Below are positions 40,539 to 51,020 of a DNA stretch of 64,000 nt, piece by piece. The position numbers were made by a program, and so were the translations under genes. This stretch comes from Paramoeba atlantica (lineage: Eukaryota > Discosea): positions 248,001 to 312,000 of the forward strand of contig CDRNVI010000026.1 of NCBI GenBank assembly GCA_977017575.1. Direction: 5' to 3'. Numbering within the stretch: the first letter of the stretch is position 1; every line of letters starts with the position of its first letter. Under the pieces are notes generated by a model that saw only the letters and a list, made by a program, of their open reading frames with translations, searched no databases and was not told the origin of the DNA.

Positions 40539-42236
40539 TTAGGCTACATGGCCCTGGGTGCATGGCTGATTTCACCCGATACTTAGTCTTGAAAATTATG
40601 TAACTCAGTACCTCACATCTGTTTCTCTGTGGTCTTCTGTGGGCAAAGATCAAGTTCATACCTATTCATATGCCTTCATCTATACATAAAGAAAATACTA
40701 TAATTTGTAAGAATTTAATCAAACTTTTGTGCATAATATAGACTTGTATGATAAGCTATGTTTTTATTTAGCGTAGACGTTTTTATTTACCGGGTAGACA
40801 TTGTAAACATATTGTAGAAACAAGCTGCAGGTATATAGATGTATGATGATAAGATAGTGATGTTGAATATGTGAGATTGCACAAAACTACTTCACTTCGC
40901 ATTAATTACTGTGCCCCCGCACTTTTAGTGTCTTTTTGCAAAAAAATGAATAAAATTGTAGGAAAAATATTTGACCTTTTTTTACCAAAAACGTAGAGTA
41001 AATATGGTGTAAATTTCTACTATTTACAACATTTCTAATATTTAAGGAAATCATTGAAACTTGGTCATTAGTTCCCTTTATCCATTCAATGACTGCTGAT
41101 TCTCACGAAAACGAGGCACCAGACAAAGCACACACTCGTGAATCGGCGATTTCAGGTCCTTTGGTCCGATGATTTACGGTTATTCCACCAGTGCCGAGAA
41201 TAGGCCCCCTTGTGGCCAGCCGTTCTTCTCCCAACACACTTGATTCTCTTGCCATCAGCACACCTAGGACCTCTAGAGTGTGTTTAACTATGTAAGAGAA
41301 TTTGAATGTCTGTTTGAGCGAATTCAACGCAAAAATGCTGAGCGAAATGTATCGGATCAGTTTAAGAACTGTCCGAAGCACATACGTACTCTAAAGGTGA
41401 CCTGCAGTGACCTCACTACAGGTTACTACATTTTTTATTAATGAGATGACGCAAACTTGAGGACGCAAAACCGCCCCGCATCTCGGGGGTTAAGACATCT
41501 GTTTCGGAAAATTATATATGTAATAATATATGTAATCATGCGGTATTTGAGAGTACTGTCACCCATGTAACCTACTAGTATCAAATTTTTATGACGGCAA
41601 TCAATATGGCGTTCATATTACTGACATGCATGTCATTCTAAAAATTCGTGATCCTTAGAATCATGATCCTTAGAATCCCTTCATAGATGATGACCTTATT
41701 GCTCTTGTCTACCTCGTCGTCGAGCATTAGAGTCTACACTGTAGACTCTACAGAACCTCTGACGACACTCAGGCGCCATATATCGCTCTGGAGTCGAAAG
41801 CTTAGAATGATGGCACTGATCTTGAACAGAAGCGTCTAAATGCTCAGACGCATGCCACTTGATTGGACGCCTGGAATAGGAATTCTAGGAGGCGTTTTAG
41901 CAAGAAGGTAGCTGTACTACGCGAGACCTGTTTTCTCCGCAATCGTTTCGCACCTCGCGCCGTGAAACCGTTGGCAGCCCAGAGCGCTCTGGTATTGGAT
42001 CAACATTTGCTTTGCATTGGTTTCACTTGCTGAATCGCTCCCGTGATATTGCGGCGAAGATCTGCGACTGTGAAACCCAGCCAGGATGAAGTCCGACACG
42101 ATAATAACACTCAGATATGCAAAATGCAACAAAAATTAGGCAAAACGGTCATACGATAGTTTTCGTGCACCCCCCCCCACTGTATAATGACAGCTCTCCT
42201 TTCTTCACGTTATTTTCGATAAAGACCTTTTACGAG
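40539..42236. other. 1.7-kb stretch without supported gene
   Basis: AT-rich. A minus-strand open stretch at 41103-41381 (92 codons) has some protein-like character (SIFALNSLKQTFKFSYIVKH) but no motif, and I do not call it. Small inverted repeats occur near 41400-41440 (GTGACCTGCAGTGACC...GGTTACTAC) and a 'CTTAGAATCATGATC' repeat near 41650-41680. Otherwise nothing is recognised. Confidence 0.45.
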
Positions 42237-42824
42237 ATGATATATTCGTCTTTTGCAAACGCCGCCGACAATATTCCATCCTCTCGACTGGGAAAAATTC
42301 GAGGTGTTCACTTACCTACTGAATACGAACTTGAGAAGTTGATAAGAGGTGTACAGAACCCGCATTCCTCATGGAGCGCGAACACACCTGCATGCGAGTG
42401 GCATGAGGTAACCTGCAATGAGGAAGGAGATGTCACAAGGATAGAGTGGTCCGGTCTCGGTTTGCGTGGTACATTGGATTGGAAGCACATTCCAAAAACC
42501 GCAAAGTATGTCGACGTCATGAACAATGAGATCGAGGGAACACTTGAGCTATCAGCACTTCCACGTGAATTAGAAAAATTTTGGGCTGGAGAGAACAAAC
42601 TTTCTGGCTCTCTTCAATTCTGTGATCTTCCACCAACACTAGAAATACTTAACTTAAGTGAAAACTACTTTACTGGGCATGCTGACTTGTCTTGTCTTCC
42701 ATCTGAGCTTAGAGGCATGAATATTTCGGGCAATAAAGGTTTGAGAGGTACTGTGCATACGTCGAATCTCTCTGAAACTTTGACATACAGGTGTGTTCGG
42801 AACACGAAGATCACTTTTATTTAG
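42237..42824 (+). CDS. Leucine-rich repeat protein, KVRG/LRR family, 195 aa
   Basis: I choose the ATG at 42237 (MIYSSFANAADNIPSS), which matches the start of the 14696 and 24709 members; the frame is open back to an ATG at 42117 across a pyrimidine-rich leader. Layout: GKIRGVHLPTEYELEKLIRG, N-cap SWSANTPACEWHEVTCNEEG with both cysteines, DWKHIPKTAKYVDVMNNEIE, then about four LRRs (GTLELSALPRELEKFWAGEN; GSLQFCDLPPTLEILNLSEN). The C-terminus is short (TYRCVRNTKITFI). Confidence 0.8.
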   Translation: MIYSSFANAADNIPSSRLGKIRGVHLPTEYELEKLIRGVQNPHSSWSANTPACEWHEVTCNEEGDVTRIEWSGLGLRGTLDWKHIPKTAKYVDVMNNEIEGTLELSALPRELEKFWAGENKLSGSLQFCDLPPTLEILNLSENYFTGHADLSCLPSELRGMNISGNKGLRGTVHTSNLSETLTYRCVRNTKITFI

Positions 42825-43265
42825 GGTGCGCAGAATCATAAAAAAGAATACAATGATGCATGTACGATGTTTTTGAGTCTTAATTTTTTTGTTGTTAAGA
42901 AGCAGTCTGCTAGGCTTCGTATTTGTGACAAAGCTGAATATTTCTTCTTATTCCTATTCGCTCTGCTCATTTCCTGTTTATATTAAGAGTCACTTACTCA
43001 AAATAAGACACAATTAAAGGTAGAGATAATTTATGTTTTTCTGAGAAATTTGCTCTTCAATAACAAGGCAAATGACCCATTGAAATGAGATAGATATCTT
43101 GTTACCGTAGGATCAGCGAGATCGGTCAAATGCGCTATTCTTTTCTAAAATACAACAAAAGATCGCAAAAATCTCGCGCTCAAATAGATCGCAAAAATAG
43201 ACCCCTGGTCCTTCTATTTCCGTCCCTGTCTCTATTCACTTTGCTGAATCACTTTATACGTTTTC
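42825..43265. other. Spacer, no gene seen
   Basis: AT-rich spacer. A short repeated 'GATCGCAAAAAT' pair lies near 43165-43195. It ends with pyrimidine-rich leader (GTCCCTGTCTCTATTCACTT) before the pseudouridine synthase ATG. Confidence 0.5.
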
Positions 43266-44618
43266 ATGGTCCGAAAGATGCGTAAGCGAGCGAGACGTTC
43301 ACGCGAGTTCCAGCACCGTGCTTTACTTCTTTCCTATATTGGGACATCCTACCGGGGGTTACAACTCCAGCCGGAGCACTCGGATACAATAGACGACGCT
43401 CTCCTTCGTGCGGTTCACGAGGAGGGGCTGCTGCCCGAGTACCCTGGGGGGAGCCTGCGCTATCACCGTAGCTGTCGCACCGATAAGGGTGTCCATGCGC
43501 TACGGAATTTAGTCTCCCTTGAGGTTCCCCGTGAGATTTTTCACGATTCGGGAAGTGAAACAAAAACAGAGGCGTGTTACGTTCGTCGGATCAATGAGCG
43601 ATTGCCCCATGATATCAACGTTATTCGTTTCCCTCGTGTCACTTCGGATTTTCGCGCGCGAGAGTCGTGTTCCCGTCGTCGGTATCACTATCTTATCCCC
43701 TTGTACGCATTGGAGCCTGAGGCGGATGACGCGGAAGACTTTAAAAGAGTATTGGAACAAAAGGAGCTTTCGCACACCGCGGGAAGAAAGATTGAAATGA
43801 TGTGTCAGAACGATGACAATGGATGCGATGAGGTTAAGAATGCCACGAAATCATCACCGTCCTCCAAGTCTTCTAATGAATCCCATACCCCAGCGTTGGT
43901 TCCTTACTATACAGACTTGGTGCGCCGTTTTAACGAATACGCGTCGCAATTTCTCGGAGTGCACTGCTTTCATAATTTCGTAGGTGAAAAAGAACGACTG
44001 ACCTCCAAGAGTGATGAAAGCGTGCGAGTGATTCACCAATGTGAGATCTTGACAGGCAATTTCCTCTATCTGGCGTCCGATCCCGTAGTTGAGTACGTCG
44101 TCTTTTGCATCGAAGCCCAGAGTTTTCTTCTTCACATGATTCAAAAAGTTGTGGGTACATGTATTGCTCTCTGTCGTGGGGTACCCAGTGATTTGCTCGA
44201 GAAAGCTCTGCAAAAAGGGTACGTCGTAGATACTCCGCTATCGCCGGCATCGAATTTATATCTGCACACTCCCTACTACTACACTTATGACAAAAACCAC
44301 AATATCCGGATGCGTCAGACCTGTTCTCAGAGTACCAATGCGTGCGTTGGTCTTCCTTGTAGTGATTCACATGTTCAGCCAAACGAAAATGGTCGTTCAT
44401 TAACAGAGAGCTCAGTTCCACTGCAGGAGGAAACTGCTCCGTCGGAAGATCTTTTTCCTAAGATAAGTTCCTTGTGGGAGTCTTCGGAAGCCATTGATCG
44501 CTTTCAACGTCGCATATGGGAAGAAATTGGACGTATTGAGAAGGAAAGCATGTCCATGACCAAATTTATTAGAATGCTCCGGATGCATAACTGGAGCATA
44601 CGCAAGGAGAGCGTGTGA
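43266..44618 (+). CDS. tRNA pseudouridine synthase, TruA/Pus1 family
   Basis: 450 aa. Converts uridines in tRNA to pseudouridine. Family blocks in order: LLLSYIGTSYRGLQLQPEHS (start of the fold), TIDDALLRAV, CRTDKGVHALRN with the catalytic Asp (about residue 76), LPHDINVIRFPRVTSDFRAR, RRRYHYLIP, then an inserted low-complexity spacer (about residues 160-215, acidic and Ser-rich), FLGVHCFHNFVGEKERLTSK, RVIHQCEI and QSFLLHMIQKVVGTCIALCR. The C-terminal region after about residue 330 is extended and not conserved. The wording of the blocks fits Pus1/Pus2-like eukaryotic members better than Pus3, but I leave the symbol empty. The ATG at 43266 precedes a basic N-terminus (MVRKMRKRARRSREF), possibly nuclear targeting; an alternative start is 43278. 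Confidence 0.9.
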   Translation: MVRKMRKRARRSREFQHRALLLSYIGTSYRGLQLQPEHSDTIDDALLRAVHEEGLLPEYPGGSLRYHRSCRTDKGVHALRNLVSLEVPREIFHDSGSETKTEACYVRRINERLPHDINVIRFPRVTSDFRARESCSRRRYHYLIPLYALEPEADDAEDFKRVLEQKELSHTAGRKIEMMCQNDDNGCDEVKNATKSSPSSKSSNESHTPALVPYYTDLVRRFNEYASQFLGVHCFHNFVGEKERLTSKSDESVRVIHQCEILTGNFLYLASDPVVEYVVFCIEAQSFLLHMIQKVVGTCIALCRGVPSDLLEKALQKGYVVDTPLSPASNLYLHTPYYYTYDKNHNIRMRQTCSQSTNACVGLPCSDSHVQPNENGRSLTESSVPLQEETAPSEDLFPKISSLWESSEAIDRFQRRIWEEIGRIEKESMSMTKFIRMLRMHNWSIRKESV

Positions 44619-44907
44619 ACAACTGATGTTCATCAAAGCTCTGTGCGCATCAATTCTCTATACGTGCCGCATGACGGGCTTCATTTCGAAAGGGGATTTT
44701 TACTGGTCAGTGGATTTTACAATGTGTTTTGTTCACTTTAGATTTTCATAGTGTGAGGCATAGTCCTTTCTTTTTGATAGTGATTCCGCAGGAATAGCTT
44801 GTAGGCATCATCAATGTGTTTCTTATACACTGTTTTCAGTTGAAAACAACGTCAAATGTTTGAATGAAGCTCGAATATATTCGTACTAATAAAATCAAAG
44901 CAACAGG

Positions 44908-45531
44908 ATGTCTTTTGCTTGTCTGAGTGCTGCCGACGCAGGTTGTCGACCAAGCAAAGTACGAGGCGCCATCTTACCACAGGAGTACACTCTATTAAGA
45001 TTTCTAAGCAAAGCTAACTTCTCAGATACATCCTGGAGCACTCAGACTCCAGCTTGTGATTGGACGGGTATTACATGCAATGCAGACCAAGCGGTAATTC
45101 ATATAGATTGGAGCTTTGATCTTTTTGCAACTGATCCTCCTGATGTTCATGGTGAACTTCTTTGGCAGCACATGCCGCGTACTGTTATGCATTTCGAAGC
45201 CAGATACCAGCTCTTGTCAGGGCCCGTAGAATTACCAGACTTACCTCCTGATTTACAGGAATTCGACATAAATAACAATAAGTGCGACGGTTCATTGGAA
45301 TTCACTAGTTTGCCCCGCAGAATTGAAATCTTAGTTTTGCGAAATAATATGTTTTTTGGTACCATTGATTTGACAAGTCTGCCGGTGGCGATCCGTACGA
45401 TTGATTTGAGCCGCAATCAATTATGTGGGGAATTAAATTTTATAAAGCTTCCTGCGAGTCTCCAAAGGTTGAATCTTTCAGATAATGGCTACATAAAGCC
45501 TGATCGATTACCTGCAGTTGTCCTTATGTAG
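44908..45531 (+). CDS. Leucine-rich repeat protein, KVRG/LRR family, 207 aa
   Basis: The first ATG is used (MSFACLSAADAGC). Layout: RPSKVRGAILPQEYTLLRFL, N-cap SWSTQTPACDWTGITCNADQ with both cysteines and an intact WxGxxC core, GELLWQHMPRTVMHFEARYQ, then about five LRRs (GSLEFTSLPRRIEILVLRNN; GTIDLTSLPVAIRTIDLSRN). It ends RLPAVVLM. It is the closest to the ancestral layout of the 14696/24709 pair but keeps the cap cysteine those two lost. Another member follows 325 bp downstream. Confidence 0.85.
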   Translation: MSFACLSAADAGCRPSKVRGAILPQEYTLLRFLSKANFSDTSWSTQTPACDWTGITCNADQAVIHIDWSFDLFATDPPDVHGELLWQHMPRTVMHFEARYQLLSGPVELPDLPPDLQEFDINNNKCDGSLEFTSLPRRIEILVLRNNMFFGTIDLTSLPVAIRTIDLSRNQLCGELNFIKLPASLQRLNLSDNGYIKPDRLPAVVLM

Positions 45532-45855
45532 CGGAATACAAAATCGTAAGTAAGACACCCGTCTCTAAATACAATACTACTATTGTAGTACACCCCCGCG
45601 CAAATGTGTTATAATTTATTAGTATCGATCACGATTTTTGGAATCTCTTTCGGGTTCCTGTCATTAGTACACGAGAAACCTTGAAGACTCAGCGACTTGC
45701 GAAGCGTATCCAACTACACTTCAGTACTTATCCAAATATCAGATATTCATTTGGAAACGTAATGTAGCTCTAAAGTTTATATAATCAAAACTAGGAGCTT
45801 ACCGTGTTAGGTGACTCTTATTGTAGTACTAATTACTGCTTTCAGTGTATTTCAA

Positions 45856-46563
45856 ATGAATGCAGCACCACCCAAACGACGTAAGTTGGGAAAAGTCAGC
45901 ATGGCTTCTCTCCCTCAAGAAGCAGAAATGGAAAGATTTTTAAGGGATATGTCTAGGCCACAAGGCTTCCAATGGAATTTTACTGCCTCGCCTTGCACAT
46001 GGAGAGGTGTAGAGTGCGATTTTCGGAACCAAATACGTCGTATAGATTGGTCTAACCTTTCACTCCTTGGCCAGCTGAACTGGAAATATACCCCTCGCAA
46101 CCTGCACTCTTTCAAAGCCCACAACAACCAGATCCACGGCATGCTTGTTTTAGATTTGCTACCTAAAGGGCTCCGCTTGATAGATTTAACAAAAAACGAC
46201 CTCATGAAAACATTAAACTTGTCCAACTTGCCCGAGAATATCCGCGATGTTTTTCTAGGAAGAAACTCATTTTCCGGACCCATTGACTTAACTGCTCTCC
46301 CCTGTTCGCTACAATGGCTATCGCTTCAGTACAACCTCTTCAACGGGGAGCTCGATCTCACTCACCTTCCAGAGAATCTACAAGCTCTGCGTTTAAACAA
46401 CAATGAATTTGTCGGCAGCGTTGCTCTCTCTGCTCTTCCCCGATCGCTTACTGAGCTCACTTTGGATCACAACAAACTGACTAAAATTCCGGACACCTCT
46501 TGTATGCGGCGACCTCTAGAAAACCTAACTTATTATATGAATTATTTTGAAACGGAGTCTTAG
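45856..46563 (+). CDS. Leucine-rich repeat protein, divergent KVRG member, 235 aa
   Basis: The ATG at 45856 lies 12 nt after an acceptor-like CTAATTACTGCTTTCAG; a TATA-like TTATATAA is about 80 bp upstream. If the upstream frame from GTG were used, it would add a hydrophobic VVLITAFSVFQ stretch. Layout: RRKLGKVSMASLPQEAEMER, N-cap FTASPCTWRGVECDFRNQIR with both cysteines, then about seven LRRs (GPIDLTALPCSLQWLSLQYN; GELDLTHLPENLQALRLNNN; GSVALSALPRSLTELTLDHN). The C-terminus is NLTYYMNYFETES. Confidence 0.8.
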   Translation: MNAAPPKRRKLGKVSMASLPQEAEMERFLRDMSRPQGFQWNFTASPCTWRGVECDFRNQIRRIDWSNLSLLGQLNWKYTPRNLHSFKAHNNQIHGMLVLDLLPKGLRLIDLTKNDLMKTLNLSNLPENIRDVFLGRNSFSGPIDLTALPCSLQWLSLQYNLFNGELDLTHLPENLQALRLNNNEFVGSVALSALPRSLTELTLDHNKLTKIPDTSCMRRPLENLTYYMNYFETES

Positions 46564-46668
46564 AAAAACAAATGGTGAAAGTCAAGCATTATTTCACAAA
46601 ACAAACTTTTTTTTCTCATTTGATCATATTTTACTCGCAAAGTGTTTTTAGGATATTTTTCGCATATA

Positions 46669-47421
46669 CAGTGGTGTTCAGCGTCTTTTGCCCCCCCTAC
46701 AGGTCTTGTATTTTGTCCGATTTTGGAAATATTTGGTATACCACCGTTTTTCGACCCAATCGTTCCGAATCCGAAGTCCTTTTCACTCGAGCGACCCCCT
46801 ACCCCCCTAGCCAGGTAGGGGTCAAAAAAGCTAATTACAACTTTTTTGGGTTCATTTTTTTGAATATTTCGGATGAGGAACAGCAATAAAGTAGGTCAGA
46901 AGACGTGGAAAAAGAGTGCAAAGTAATCTCTAGTATTTAGTCATATGCACTTTAGTCTCCTTGACCAAAAGAAAACGTTTACTATAGTCCCGGAAGGCTT
47001 TCTTAAACGTTTCTGGTTAATCTTCAGAAAAAAAAGCGAAAAGTTTCAATGATGGACCCGGGGCTAAGTTTATAAAGTTCTTCGAGTGTCTTATAGAACT
47101 TAAGTCGCTTTCAATCGATCGCGAGTGCCGTGCGCATCTCGGGGCACACGAGGCAGGAAGGTAAGCACACGGGGCAGTGCTTTTTCGTCATGAATCACCA
47201 ACAAGTGTACCAATTATAAAAAAAATGTACTCTGTGAAAAAAAAATCGACTTTTTTGCATTTTGTTTTCCGGTTTAGGTGTGATACAGGTGTCCACGAGT
47301 GAAAAGGACCTCGGATTCGGAACGATTCCGGTCGAAAAACAGTCCCATACAAAATATTTCCAAAATCGAACAAAATGCAAGACCTGTATGGGGGGGGGGT
47401 AAAAGAGGCTGAACACTACTG
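46669..47421. mobile_element. 753-bp non-autonomous Tc1/mariner-type element
   Basis: The ends are inverted for about 200 bp: the left starts CAGTGGTGTTCAGCGTCTTT, and the right end's complement starts CAGTAGTGTTCAGCCTCTTT. Inside, both arms share 'TACAGGTCTTG.ATTTTGT.CGATTTTGG' and 'TCGTTCCGAATCCGA'. TA lies on both sides (46667-46668 and 47422-47423). There is no transposase. The CAGTGGTG terminus and TA duplication are typical of Tc1-like MITEs. The rest of the spacer to 47843 is AT-rich with no gene. Confidence 0.8.
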
Positions 47422-47843
47422 TATTTTATTTGCACTATTCTCGATGGATTGCTTGTTTTTCTCCGATTTCGAATGTACAGATAGTATTAGCTATATTGTG
47501 CTCGCCCGCGCCCACAAAAATTGTCTTTGGCATTCAAAAAAATGCCTTTTTTTCTTCCCGAAAATTGGCTTTGACCAAACAAATTTAAAATATGGATAAA
47601 AAAGATGCACATTGTTTTACGTTTTTATTTGTGCCAATATGGTTAGATTCACAGTGTTGTATTTGAGGTTTGCGTAATAAATTATTTCTTTCTCTGTATT
47701 ATTGAAACAGTCTCGTTTCAGTTTTTTGCTTAGAAAGTTTTAGCTGTTGAAAGCACAGTTCTTGTGTGCTACTCAACAAGCTCACCACGGACCAGTTTAC
47801 TGAATGTTAATTTGAAGACTACGCTTCGATAAATCTAGTTCCA

Positions 47844-48842
47844 ATGTCGCCTTGGGTACTCTACAACCCCTCCACGTGCATTGTGCAAATTAAAATAGCG
47901 CTTGACGGCCTTAGCCCACCGATCTGGCGACGCGTGCTGATGGATGACTACGACTCACTCGGTGTTCTCCATGAGGTCATTCAACGTGTAATGCCTTGGA
48001 ACGACGGCCATTGTCATTGTTTTACTATCCTAAATGAGTACTACGAGCGCAATCCAATGACCGAAATCCGTGAGGCGAGACGTGAGGAAGATTACATGCT
48101 TCAAACGGTGATCTCATGGGGGGTGAAAAAATTTAAGTACTCGTATGACTATGGCGATTCTTGGGAACACACGATTGAGATTGAAAAAACCCTTCCGATG
48201 GATCCCTCTCTTCGCTATCCGGTCTGCATAAAGGGGAAATATGGATGTCCTCCGGATGACTGCGGGGGTACCGATGGGTACATAGGTATGCTCCAAACAC
48301 TGCGCGCACCGGGTGATTCAGAGGAAAAACAAGAATATTTGGAATGGTTGGGGGGGCCCTTTGATCCGTTTGTATTTGACATGGACCAGGCGAATGAGCG
48401 CCTGGAAGAACTTCGGCCAAGGCGACGTGCTCCCAAAGAATCTGGCCCGAAGAAAACAAAGTCCACCACGTCTGGAAAGAGCAAGCTCTCGAAGAAAGGC
48501 ACACAGACCAAAGAGAAGCAGTCCGATGAAAAGGTAAAAGGCAAGAAAAATGTGAAGGCAACTAAAACGAAACCAAAAGCAGGTGAAAAGGCTAAAAATG
48601 TCGAGAAAAAGACGACAACTGCGTCAAAGGGAAGGGCCAAAAAGACAAGCACGACTTCCAGTACACAACAGAAAGCGAAATCGAACAAGAAACGGGAGAG
48701 CAAGCCCAAAACGAAGAGGGGAAAAGCGAGTACCGTTGGTAAGCGCGAACGCGTAGAACGTAAGCAAACGGCGGCGCAGAAAAAGAACTCGAAAGTGAAG
48801 CGAGTTTCTTCCAGCATTAAAAAGGGCACTTCACGGAAATAA
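47844..48842 (+). CDS. Plasmid pRiA4b ORF-3-like protein with Lys-rich tail, 332 aa
   Basis: Residues 1-190 match the pRiA4b ORF-3 family (PF07929) pattern: VQIKIALDGLSPPIWRRVLM, SLGVLHEVIQRVMPWNDGHC, then SYDYGDSWEHTIEIEKTLPM, CPPDDCGGTDGYIGMLQTLR and FDPFVFDMDQANERLEELRP. The family is mainly bacterial and phage/plasmid-associated and its role is unclear. Residues about 195-332 are a low-complexity K/S/T/A-rich tail (SKLSKKGTQTKEKQSDEKVK; KKTSTTSSTQQKAKSNKKRE), resembling histone H1-like or nucleolar tails and not part of the bacterial family as I know it. Base composition is like the neighbours and it sits in the host gene order, so if it was acquired from bacteria it has been domesticated. 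The tail would bind nucleic acid or target the nucleus (inference). Confidence 0.85.
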   Translation: MSPWVLYNPSTCIVQIKIALDGLSPPIWRRVLMDDYDSLGVLHEVIQRVMPWNDGHCHCFTILNEYYERNPMTEIREARREEDYMLQTVISWGVKKFKYSYDYGDSWEHTIEIEKTLPMDPSLRYPVCIKGKYGCPPDDCGGTDGYIGMLQTLRAPGDSEEKQEYLEWLGGPFDPFVFDMDQANERLEELRPRRRAPKESGPKKTKSTTSGKSKLSKKGTQTKEKQSDEKVKGKKNVKATKTKPKAGEKAKNVEKKTTTASKGRAKKTSTTSSTQQKAKSNKKRESKPKTKRGKASTVGKRERVERKQTAAQKKNSKVKRVSSSIKKGTSRK

Positions 48843-49343
48843 TTTTTACACTTCTTTTTCAAGCATTTCTATATTTTTCTGTACAGTACAGTATAAGTTT
48901 AGAGGTTTTATATAGTAGTAGATTTAATACTTTAGTGGCCTATAGCATAGTTTACCTACCCTGTAGTAACCTAGTACAGGTAAGCACGATAGGTATTTAT
49001 ATCATAGGACCTCACGGGTCTATTTTGAGCTTAAAAAGATTGTTAGAGTGAGAAGGGCACAACACTCCTTGTTGGAAACGATGTCATTCTTGAAAAGAGG
49101 AAAGACCAAAACAAGGAAAAGAAATAAAATCGCGGAAGACGTCTACTGAAACGCGTTTTCTTGACAGAATTTCATGAAAGCGTAGTGTTGAGCTTTCACT
49201 GGCAAACATCAGACATATTAAATTGTTGTACGCATCATAAAAACATTTTAAGCACAGGCGTACATCTCAATACCCAAATAATCAACCAAATAGTCAACAC
49301 CTCTTTCAAAAACGATTAAAAGGTTTCTATTATCACTTCTGCT
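48843..49343. other. Spacer, no gene seen
   Basis: AT-rich. A small hairpin (CCTACCCTGTAGTAACCTAGTACAGGTAAG region, about 48955-48990) is the only structure noted. No supported gene. Confidence 0.5.
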
Positions 49344-51020
49344 ATGCATTTTATACCCTCTTTTTGTGACGATGCACAGCCACCGTCACGGCGATCTTCT
49401 TCACCCGGATTACACAAAACACCTGCTACTGCTGTTGGCAAAGTTCACTCCTACGCCCTCCCGGTGGTATACGACCTCGCACGTCTGGTGGAACACATCA
49501 GCAACCCCCACCCCTCGTGGACCTTAGAGACGCCCCCCTGTTCGTGGGATGGGGTCACGTGCGATCCCCCCACCGGGGCTGTCACGGAGCTGCGCTGGAT
49601 GGATCGCGGATTACGTGCGAGAAATTTCTCCCTGCAACATCTTCCTCGTACGCTGCATCTCGTGGATCTCTCTGGCAACAATCTACGGGGTACGGTGCTG
49701 CTGAACGCGCTGCCAGATACCTTGCGAGAGCTTGTGATGGACAGAAATCTTTTGCATGGCGAAATCGATTTGTGTGACCTTTCGGAGGCCTTGGAACGGT
49801 TGAGCTTGGCGCATAACCAGTTTCAGGGTTCCGTAGAACTTGCCTCACTTCCTCCTCACTTGCGTATTCTGTGCTTAAATGAAAACGCGTTCGAGGGAGA
49901 AATTGCTTTGGGGAAGCTCCCTAATACGCTCGAAGGCATGGATCTGTCGGAGAATCAATTCCATGGGACCTGCGTACTTGATATGTTTCCTCCTTCTCTT
50001 AAGAGTTTGAGACTAAGCAAAAATAAATTGTCGGGCAATTTGTATTTTGAAGCCCTTCCGCGCGGACTCGAGGATCTAGTGATCAATGAAAATAAATTTC
50101 AAGCAGAATTAAAATTCCAGAACTTACCTCCCGCACTCCGTTGTCTTCAATTGGAAAATAACCAATTTTCGGGTCACATTGACACGTCAAGTTTTCCGAA
50201 TGAAATACAACTTGTTTTACTGTACAGCAATCTCTTTACAGGGCAGTTTCTTTTTGAATCCCTTCCTAATTTGCAGTATCTTTCCCTCGCGCATAATAAA
50301 GTGACAGGTAAAGTGCCTCCTAATGTACCTCTTCCGGAGGTTGAAATGCTAAACCTCCATAAATGCGATTTCGAAGGTCCATTCGATATGACGACTCTCC
50401 CGCCCACCTTGAAGTTCTTACTTCTCTATGGGAATCGCTTTGATGGACAGCTCGACCTAAATCATTTGCCGTTGGAGATACAGATGCTCAACGCGGCACA
50501 TAACCAGTTTACTGGGTCTATTTCCTTGGACCAACTACCCGTTGGATTGAACGAACTACGCCTTGGGGGTAATAATTTAGATGGTACGCTGCTGCTTACG
50601 CACCTTCCAGACTCCTTGGAGCATCTTCACCTGCAAGAAAATTTATTTACAGGAGAAATAGATCTTTCTGCGCTTCCTGAGAGGCTAAAAAGTGTACGAC
50701 TCCATCAAAATGCGCTCACAGGAGCTGTACATAGTGAGAATCTCCCAGAATCTCTCGAGGAATTATCCCTTCATAGTACTTTCCTCCACGTATGCATCGA
50801 CAAATATCACCATCCCCCCAATCTGGATATTTCCCCAATCTTGGAGACCACCGTTTGGGTATTAGACAAAGCGGGGAAGGTGTGCCGCGTTCCTTTCAAG
50901 GGTTCTAAACACTGCTTAATGGTATGGGATGTGCAAGGCTCCAGCACTGCGGAAGAAATACAGCATCGGTACGGTGAGTTCCTTTTTGATCAAGATTACG
51001 TGGAAGAGGAAGCCCTGTAG
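49344..51020 (+). CDS. Large leucine-rich repeat protein, 558 aa
   Basis: The longest family member. The first ATG is used; the N-terminus MHFIPSFCDDAQPPSRRSSS is not a clear signal. Helix: TAVGKVHSYALPVVYDLARL (GKV kept, RG lost). N-cap with both cysteines: SWTLETPPCSWDGVTCDPPT. About 16-17 repeats of 23 residues follow (GSVELASLPPHLRILCLNEN; GQLDLNHLPLEIQMLNAAHN; GEIDLSALPERLKSVRLHQN), up to about residue 480. The C-terminal region (about residues 480-558) is not LRR: VWVLDKAGKVCRVPFKGSKH, then an acidic end (DQDYVEEEAL). Shorter paralogues could derive from such a gene by loss of repeats, or this one by repeat gain. The solenoid would be a large arc offering an extended binding face. Confidence 0.9.
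   Translation: MHFIPSFCDDAQPPSRRSSSPGLHKTPATAVGKVHSYALPVVYDLARLVEHISNPHPSWTLETPPCSWDGVTCDPPTGAVTELRWMDRGLRARNFSLQHLPRTLHLVDLSGNNLRGTVLLNALPDTLRELVMDRNLLHGEIDLCDLSEALERLSLAHNQFQGSVELASLPPHLRILCLNENAFEGEIALGKLPNTLEGMDLSENQFHGTCVLDMFPPSLKSLRLSKNKLSGNLYFEALPRGLEDLVINENKFQAELKFQNLPPALRCLQLENNQFSGHIDTSSFPNEIQLVLLYSNLFTGQFLFESLPNLQYLSLAHNKVTGKVPPNVPLPEVEMLNLHKCDFEGPFDMTTLPPTLKFLLLYGNRFDGQLDLNHLPLEIQMLNAAHNQFTGSISLDQLPVGLNELRLGGNNLDGTLLLTHLPDSLEHLHLQENLFTGEIDLSALPERLKSVRLHQNALTGAVHSENLPESLEELSLHSTFLHVCIDKYHHPPNLDISPILETTVWVLDKAGKVCRVPFKGSKHCLMVWDVQGSSTAEEIQHRYGEFLFDQDYVEEEAL

Noticed and set aside
48215-48862. Hydrophobic minus-strand frame (Phe/Leu-rich) opposite the Lys-rich tail
   Set aside because: AAG/AAA-rich coding reads as CTT/TTT on the other strand; the apparent membrane protein is an artefact of that.
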